DNA of 64,000 nt, taken from assembly GCA_006739055.1 (NCBI GenBank), contig AP019702.1, positions 4,799,388 through 4,863,387 on the forward strand, in the 5' to 3' direction. A model generated the notes under the pieces. It was not told where the DNA came from and ran no database searches. It worked only from the letters and a program-made list of their open reading frames with translations. Below, in pieces: positions 59,179 to 64,000 of the stretch. The stretch comes from Allostella vacuolata. Lineage in GTDB: Bacteria; Pseudomonadota; Alphaproteobacteria; ATCC43930; Allostellaceae. The translations under genes and the position numbers were made by a program. Each line of letters starts with the position of its first letter. Positions within the stretch are counted from its first letter, which is position 1.

Positions 59179-60006
59179 TCAGATGCCGCCGCCCTCACCC
59201 ACCTTGGTTGCGATGTCCCGGATGACTGTCTTGTCGGACTTGCCGAAGACCGCGATGGTCCGCCCCTCGCGCCGCCAGTAGGCGACGTTCAGGTCCTTGC
59301 GCTGGTCCAGCGTCAACTGGGCGTCGCGCTTGTTGGTCGTGCCGACATAGATCGCGATCGGCCGCTTGTCGGCCGGGTTCTCGTAGAGGATCTGGCCCGC
59401 CGGCCGGCCCTCCGACATGACGATCCGGCCGCCGCGCAGCGTGTAGCCGAAGGTCGACAGGTCGGGCACCTTGGTCTCGCGGTCGAGGCGGCTGGTAAGC
59501 CAGCTCTGCAGCCCGTCCCGCTCGGCCGTGCGCATGTCGGCGAAAGCGACCTGCTCGGGCTCGACCCCGGTCATGGTGTAGAGGTCGTAGTAGCCGGCCA
59601 GGTTGTCGACCAGCCCGGCGCTCGAGGCGACGTCGGTCGGCGGCGGCGCCACCGGCGAGCGCCCGGCCCAGTAGCCGGCACCCGCGCCGATCATCAGGGC
59701 CGCGACCGAGGCCGCCAGCGGCAGGGCGATCCAGCGCCCGATGGTGCTGCCGGCGCGGCGCCGGAACGGCACCACCGTCGAGACCGCGGCCGCACCGCGC
59801 GCGGCCAGCAACAGCCGGTCCGGCACCGTTTCCTTGATCACATCATCGAAGGCGGCGCGCACGACCAGCGCCGAATCCGAGAACATCCGTACGCGCGCGG
59901 CCAGTTCGGCGTCGGATTCGACGGCGCGGGCGACCTCGTCGGCCATCGCATCGTCCAATTCACCGTCGACGAACGCCACCAGCGTCTCGTCGTCAAACCG
60001 TCGCAT
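59179..60006 (-). CDS. Anti-sigma factor (transmembrane, zinc-finger-less type)
   Basis: Protein of 275 residues. The cytoplasmic N-terminal sigma-binding part is MRRFDDETLVAFVDGELDDA, with the FVDGELD anti-sigma motif. A transmembrane helix (WIALPLAASVAALMIGAGAG) near residue 105 and a periplasmic domain with a beta-rich end (IVMSEGRPAGQILYE, RREGRTIAVFGKSDK) follow. No HxxxCxxC zinc motif is seen. The start at 60006 has GGAGGTGGAG directly upstream and overlaps the sigma gene by 14 bases. Confidence 0.82.
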   Translation of the reverse strand: MRRFDDETLVAFVDGELDDAMADEVARAVESDAELAARVRMFSDSALVVRAAFDDVIKETVPDRLLLAARGAAAVSTVVPFRRRAGSTIGRWIALPLAASVAALMIGAGAGYWAGRSPVAPPPTDVASSAGLVDNLAGYYDLYTMTGVEPEQVAFADMRTAERDGLQSWLTSRLDRETKVPDLSTFGYTLRGGRIVMSEGRPAGQILYENPADKRPIAIYVGTTNKRDAQLTLDQRKDLNVAYWRREGRTIAVFGKSDKTVIRDIATKVGEGGGI

Positions 60007-60514
60007 CTCCACCTCCATGGCCACCGGCACCCATGCCGGTCATGCTCTGTACGGCGGCTCGGGCCCGGGCCAGCCGGCTCATGATCGTCCCGATGGGGAC
60101 CTCGAGAGTCTCGGCTGCTTCCTTGTAGCTCAACCCTTCCACCGTCACCAACATCAACACCGCCCGCTGCTCTCCCGGCAGGCGGTTGACCGCCCGCTGG
60201 ACCGCCTCGAGCGACATCCGTGCCTCGGCCCGGCGGACCGACTCGTCCGTCGGCTGTGCCTCCGGATCGATCGCGTCCGCCTCCCCCCGAACCGCGCGCG
60301 AACGCATCTGGTCGATCCAGATGGTCTGGACGATGCGGAACATCCAGCTGTCGAACCGGGTCCCCGGCTGCCACTGATGTGCCCGCGCCAATGCCCGTTC
60401 GCACGCCGCCTGAACCAGATCGTCGGAGTCGGACACGCTCTTGGCCAACCCTCGCGCGAACCGGCGCAGCCGCGGCAGCAGCGCGATCAGCTGGTCGCCG
60501 ATGGGCGCGGTCAC
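59993..60514 (-). CDS. ECF-type RNA polymerase sigma factor
   Basis: Sigma factor of 173 residues. Region 2 (RLRRFARGLAKSVSDSDDLV, FDSWMFRIVQTIWIDQMRS) and region 4 (LPGEQRAVLMLVTVEGLSY, EAAETLEVPIGTIMSRLARA) are complete. It is translationally coupled to the anti-sigma gene. A matching promoter candidate lies upstream, suggesting autoregulation. Confidence 0.93.
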   Translation of the reverse strand: MTAPIGDQLIALLPRLRRFARGLAKSVSDSDDLVQAACERALARAHQWQPGTRFDSWMFRIVQTIWIDQMRSRAVRGEADAIDPEAQPTDESVRRAEARMSLEAVQRAVNRLPGEQRAVLMLVTVEGLSYKEAAETLEVPIGTIMSRLARARAAVQSMTGMGAGGHGGGDATV

Positions 60515-60854
60515 GCCTGAACCATTGCGTTGCCGCCCATCGCACTACTGCCCGCCGCGCTACTGTTCGAGGAACGGAAGGCGACCGGGATTATTCCGTC
60601 CACGGGCGCCCGGCCGAAAGGACTGTGGCAATAATGCGACAAGGAGCGTGGCACGGGGGCGGTCGGTCCATGAACGGAGGCGGCGGAAGGCCGGCGGATC
60701 GTCGCTGTCGCGGCTCTTGCAGTCAAGAACGGTGCGGAATGGCCGCTGGCGGTGCGGCCTCGGGCAGTGTCCAGGCCGGTTGGCGCGGGCGGGCTTCACA
60801 AACCCTGGTCGAGCCGGCATTCTGCGCCTCCCGCGGTCCCGAGAGCGGAGTACA
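60515..60854. other. Divergent intergenic region between sigma operon and pntAA
   Basis: This 340-bp gap carries the ECF promoter candidate on its left side. A plus-strand open frame from 60634 to 60858 (74 codons, Gly/Arg-rich) overlaps the pntAA start by 4 bases, but its composition and lack of homology argue against a gene. No clear pntAA promoter hexamers were found. Confidence 0.4.
60573..60597 (-). promoter_or_regulatory. ECF-type promoter of the sigma operon
   Basis: On the minus strand, GGAAT (60597-60593) and CGTT (60576-60573) are separated by 16 bases. This is close to the GGAAC-N16/17-CGTT pattern of alphaproteobacterial ECF promoters. It lies about 60 bases before the sigma start codon. 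Confidence 0.5.
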
Positions 60855-62015
60855 ATGAAGCTCGCCATAGTGAAAGAGCGTCGTCCGGGAGAAGCCCGGG
60901 TCGCCGCCTCGCCGGATTCGGTCAAGCGCCTCCTTGCCCTGGGTTTCACGGTAACGGTCGAAGCCGGCGCGGGCAGCGGCTCCGCCATGCCCGACGAGGC
61001 ATACGCCGCGGCCGGTGCCGCCATCGCCCCCGACCCGCAATCGCTGCTCGCCGATGCCGACGTCGTGCTGAAGGTCCAGCGGCCGACCCGGGGAGGCGAG
61101 GGCGGCCTCGACGAGCTGGGCCTGATGAAGCGGGGCGCCGTGCTGGTGGGCGTGCTCGCCCCGCACGCCGACCCCGGCCTGCTCCAGGCCTATGCCGACG
61201 GCGGGATCACCGCATTCGCCATGGAACTGCTGCCGCGCATCACCCGCGCCCAGACCATGGACGTGCTGTCCTCGCAGGCCAACCTGGCCGGCTACCGCGC
61301 CGTGCTGGAGGCGGCCCATTCCTACGGCCGGGCCTTTCCGATGATGATGACGGCCGCCGGCACCGTCGCCGCCGCCCGGGTGTTCGTCATGGGCGCCGGG
61401 GTCGCCGGGCTGCAGGCGATCGCGACGGCGCGCCGCCTGGGGGCCGTGGTCACCGCGACCGACGTCCGGCCCGCCGCCAAGGAGCAGGTAGAGAGCCTGG
61501 GGGCCAAGTTCGTCGCCGTCGAGGACGAGGAGTTCAAGCAGGCCGAGACGGCGGGCGGCTACGCCAAGGAGATGTCGGCCGCCTATCGCGAGAAGCAGGC
61601 GGCCCTGGTGGCCGCCCACATCGCCAAGCAGGACATCGTCATCACGACGGCGCTGATCCCGGGCCGGCCGGCGCCGAAGCTGATCTCGGCCGAGATGGTC
61701 GCGGCGATGAAGCCGGGCGCGGTGGTGGTCGATCTGGCGGTCGAGCAGGGCGGCAACTGCGCCGGCAGCCGCCCCGACGAGATCGTCCTGACCGGGAACG
61801 GGGTGCGCATCGTCGGCTGGTCGAACATGCCGAGCCGGATCGCGGTCGACGCCAGCCAGCTCTACGCCCGCAACCTGGTCGCCTTCCTGACGCCGCTGGT
61901 CGACAAGGGTGCGGCCGGGTTGAAGATCGACGTCGCCGACGAGATCGTCAGGGCGACCTTGCTGACGAAAGACGGGGCAATCGTTCATCCGGCCTTCGCC
62001 GGGCAAGGGGGGTGA
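60855..62015 (+). CDS. pntAA: NAD(P) transhydrogenase subunit alpha part 1
   Basis: Soluble NAD(H)-binding domain I of proton-pumping transhydrogenase, 386 residues. It starts [40 protein letters not shown] is the Rossmann site, and [16 protein letters not shown]-like [13 protein letters not shown] follows. In this organism the alpha chain is split into pntAA and pntAB, as in Rhodospirillum rubrum. GGAG precedes the ATG at 60855. Confidence 0.95.
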   Translation: MKLAIVKERRPGEARVAASPDSVKRLLALGFTVTVEAGAGSGSAMPDEAYAAAGAAIAPDPQSLLADADVVLKVQRPTRGGEGGLDELGLMKRGAVLVGVLAPHADPGLLQAYADGGITAFAMELLPRITRAQTMDVLSSQANLAGYRAVLEAAHSYGRAFPMMMTAAGTVAAARVFVMGAGVAGLQAIATARRLGAVVTATDVRPAAKEQVESLGAKFVAVEDEEFKQAETAGGYAKEMSAAYREKQAALVAAHIAKQDIVITTALIPGRPAPKLISAEMVAAMKPGAVVVDLAVEQGGNCAGSRPDEIVLTGNGVRIVGWSNMPSRIAVDASQLYARNLVAFLTPLVDKGAAGLKIDVADEIVRATLLTKDGAIVHPAFAGQGG

Positions 62016-62020
62016 CCGGC

Positions 62021-62434
62021 ATGGATGCGACCCAGATCTCAACCCGCGCCGGCTCGCTCGCCGCCGATGCGGACACGCTCGCCCAGAACCTGCGGGTCCT
62101 GGCGGCCGATGCGGGCCAGATCGCCCATCGCTCGGCCGAGGCCGCCGGCCTCAGCCCGACGGTCGGCGCGCTGGCGGTCTTCGTGCTCGCCTGCTTCGTC
62201 GGCTACTACGTCGTCTGGCGGGTGACGCCGGCCCTGCACTCGCCGCTGATGGCGGTGACCAACGCGGTGTCCAGCGTCATCATCGTCGGCGCGCTGATCG
62301 CGGCCGGGCCGGCCGGGCTCGGCTTCGCCAAGGTGATGGGCTTCCTCGCGGTCGTCCTGGCATCGGTCAACATCTTCGGCGGGTTCATCGTCACCCACCG
62401 GATGCTGCAGATGTTCAAGAAGAAGACGCGCTGA
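62021..62434 (+). CDS. pntAB: NAD(P) transhydrogenase subunit alpha part 2
   Basis: Membrane subunit of 137 residues. After a hydrophilic N-terminal 45 residues come three or four hydrophobic helices. The family segment [20 protein letters not shown] is present, then [16 protein letters not shown] and [15 protein letters not shown]. It begins 5 bases after pntAA and shapes the proton channel with PntB. Confidence 0.94.
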   Translation: MDATQISTRAGSLAADADTLAQNLRVLAADAGQIAHRSAEAAGLSPTVGALAVFVLACFVGYYVVWRVTPALHSPLMAVTNAVSSVIIVGALIAAGPAGLGFAKVMGFLAVVLASVNIFGGFIVTHRMLQMFKKKTR

Positions 62435-62447
62435 GGGGGCCCGACCG

Positions 62448-63845
62448 ATGAGCGCCAATCTTTCCGCGATCCTCTACCTCGTCTCGTCCATCTGCTTCAT
62501 CATGGCCCTGCGCGGGTTGTCCTCGCCCGAGACCTCGCGCGCCGGCAACCTCTACGGCATCATCGGCATGACGGTGGCGGTGGCGACGACGCTCGCCTCG
62601 CCCGAAGTCGTCAGCTACTGGATGATCATCCTCGGCATCCTGATCGGCGGCGCCATCGGCAGCCTGATCGCGCTGCGCATCGAGATGACGGCCCTGCCGC
62701 AGCTGGTCGCGGCCTTCCACAGCCTGGTCGGGCTGGCCGCGGTGTTCGTGGCGGGTGCCGCCTTCTACGCGCCGGAATCCTACGGGCTCGGCGCGCGCGG
62801 CTCGATCCACGCCGCCAGCCTGATCGAGATGAGCCTGGGCCTGGCGATCGGCGCCATCACCTTCACCGGCTCCGTCGTCGCCTTCGCCAAGCTGCAGGGC
62901 CTGGTGTCGGGCAAGCCGCTGGTCTTCCCCGGGCAGCATGTCTTCAACGCCGCGCTCGGTATCGCCATCCTGCTGCTCTGCGCCTGGCTGGTGGCATCCG
63001 AATCGAGCGTCGCCTTCTGGCTCCTGTGCCTGGTGGCGCTGGCGCTGGGCTTCCTGCTCATCCTGCCGATCGGCGGCGCCGACATGCCGGTCGTGATCTC
63101 GATGCTGAACTCCTATTCCGGCTGGGCCGCGGCCGGGATCGGCTTCACCCTGCAGAACAACCTGCTGATCGTCACCGGGGCGCTGGTCGGCGCCTCGGGC
63201 GCCATCCTCAGCTACATCATGTGCAAGGGGATGAACCGCTCGATCTTCAACGTCATCCTGGGCGGCTTCGGCACCGACGGCGGCGTGGCCGGCCCGGCCG
63301 GCAGCTCGGGCGACAAGGCGGTGAAGTCCGGCAGCGCCGAGGACGCGGCCTTCATCATGAAGAACGCGCGCTCGGTCATCGTCGTGCCGGGCTACGGCAT
63401 GGCGGTGGCCCAGGCCCAGCACGCGCTGCGCGAGATGGCCGACCTCCTGAAGAAGGAGGGGGTGGAGGTGCGCTACGCCATCCATCCCGTCGCCGGCCGC
63501 ATGCCCGGGCACATGAACGTGCTGCTGGCGGAGGCCAACGTGCCCTACGAGGACGTGGTCGAGCTGGAGGAGATCAACCGCGACTTCGCCACCGCCGACG
63601 TCGCCTTCGTCATCGGCGCCAACGACGTCACCAACCCGGCCGCCAAGACCGATCCGCAGAGCCCGATCTACGGCATGCCGATCCTCGACGTCGAGCGGGC
63701 CCAGACGGTCTTGTTCGTGAAGCGGTCGATGAGCTCGGGCTATGCCGGGGTGGAGAACGAGCTGTTCTTCCGCGACAACACCATGATGCTGTTCGGCGAC
63801 GCCAAGAAGATGTGCGAGGAGATCGTCAAGGCGCTGGGCGCGTAG
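62448..63845 (+). CDS. pntB: NAD(P) transhydrogenase subunit beta
   Basis: Subunit of 465 residues. About eight membrane helices (residues 1-260) are followed by the NADP(H)-binding domain III (VIVVPGYGMAVAQAQHALRE, YAIHPVAGRMPGHMNVLLAE, ANDVTNPAA, SSGYAGVENELFF). It completes the pntAA-pntAB-pntB operon, which uses proton-motive force to make NADPH from NADH. Confidence 0.96.
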   Translation: MSANLSAILYLVSSICFIMALRGLSSPETSRAGNLYGIIGMTVAVATTLASPEVVSYWMIILGILIGGAIGSLIALRIEMTALPQLVAAFHSLVGLAAVFVAGAAFYAPESYGLGARGSIHAASLIEMSLGLAIGAITFTGSVVAFAKLQGLVSGKPLVFPGQHVFNAALGIAILLLCAWLVASESSVAFWLLCLVALALGFLLILPIGGADMPVVISMLNSYSGWAAAGIGFTLQNNLLIVTGALVGASGAILSYIMCKGMNRSIFNVILGGFGTDGGVAGPAGSSGDKAVKSGSAEDAAFIMKNARSVIVVPGYGMAVAQAQHALREMADLLKKEGVEVRYAIHPVAGRMPGHMNVLLAEANVPYEDVVELEEINRDFATADVAFVIGANDVTNPAAKTDPQSPIYGMPILDVERAQTVLFVKRSMSSGYAGVENELFFRDNTMMLFGDAKKMCEEIVKALGA

Positions 63846-63864
63846 CGGCCCGCGCCCGCGCCGG

Positions 63865-64000
63865 TCACGCCGGCTCGCGCTCGTCCTCGTCGATCGGCAC
63901 CCCGGGCAGTTCCTTCGAGGTGCGGATCGCCAGCGCCGACTTGACGTGGCTGACGTTGGGGGCGGCGGTCAGCCGCGTGGTCAGGAAGCGCTGGTAGGAA
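63865..64000 (-). CDS. Lrp/AsnC family regulator, C-terminal part only
   Basis: A minus-strand frame open from the window edge to a stop at 63865-63867. The 44 visible residues (YQRFLTTRLTAAPNVSHVKS, then ALAIRTSKELPGVPI and an acidic tail) match the end of the RAM/effector domain of Lrp/AsnC regulators. The DNA-binding domain and start are outside the window. Confidence 0.8.
   Translation of the reverse strand, partial: SYQRFLTTRLTAAPNVSHVKSALAIRTSKELPGVPIDEDEREPA

Overview
This is a very GC-rich, densely coding chromosomal window from an alphaproteobacterium, most plausibly Rhodospirillales-like. The evidence is GcrA, carB next to greA, a class I (archaeal-type) lysyl-tRNA synthetase, an IalB-family protein, a three-gene pntAA-pntAB-pntB transhydrogenase and a B12 mutase with MeaB. 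The genus assignment is inference. Both ends cut genes: carB loses its N-terminus at the left, and an Lrp/AsnC regulator loses its N-terminus at the right.

Layout. 1-3.9 kb: carB, greA, rpsU. 4.1-10.4 kb: an iron-type ABC binding protein and permease without an ATPase, a CoA transferase, a DUF2000/AraC divergent pair and a crotonase-fold protein lacking both catalytic glutamates. 10.5-16.6 kb: an envelope block with IalB, a HerA-like ATPase, an alanine-zipper lipoprotein beside an L,D-transpeptidase, a Tat-exported M15-type peptidase and a class V aminotransferase. 16.8-19.2 kb: gcrA, tRNA-Ala(CGC), yggT, DUF167 and folD. 19.5-26.1 kb: one long minus-strand operon of a TauD-type dioxygenase and a five-gene peptide/nickel-type ABC importer. 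26.2-29.8 kb: a PhoPQ-like two-component system with two PepSY-type proteins, then rpmB.

29.9-31.2 kb holds the most interesting object. It is an IS110-family element of about 1,179 bp inserted at a CT dinucleotide inside a REP-like inverted repeat whose uninterrupted relative lies at 19.2 kb. Its 177-bp left end folds into the architecture of a bridge RNA: a perfect 5' hairpin followed by two internal loops. Candidate guides match the target and the element's own ends, and a sigma-70-like promoter would form only across the circular junction.

31.2-43.1 kb: meaB, an Atm1-type ABC exporter, a TetA-like MFS pump, a frameshifted repetitive membrane protein, a sulfurtransferase, methylmalonyl-CoA mutase (scpA), a MazEF-type toxin-antitoxin pair with a palindromic operator, a YejA-like binding protein and a HAD hydrolase. 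43.6-53.8 kb: a P-loop kinase, pyrD, a yqjH-yqjI-like metal operon, an M20 peptidase, a TerB protein, an AEC transporter, a DinG-like helicase and lysS. 54-59.1 kb: an envelope polysaccharide block with a frameshifted M23 protein, a GT-C-like membrane protein and a GH17 membrane enzyme. 59.2-64 kb: an ECF sigma/anti-sigma pair, pntAA-pntAB-pntB and the partial Lrp regulator. Most genes are housekeeping. Mobile and accessory content is limited to the IS110 element, the REP-like repeats and the MazEF pair.
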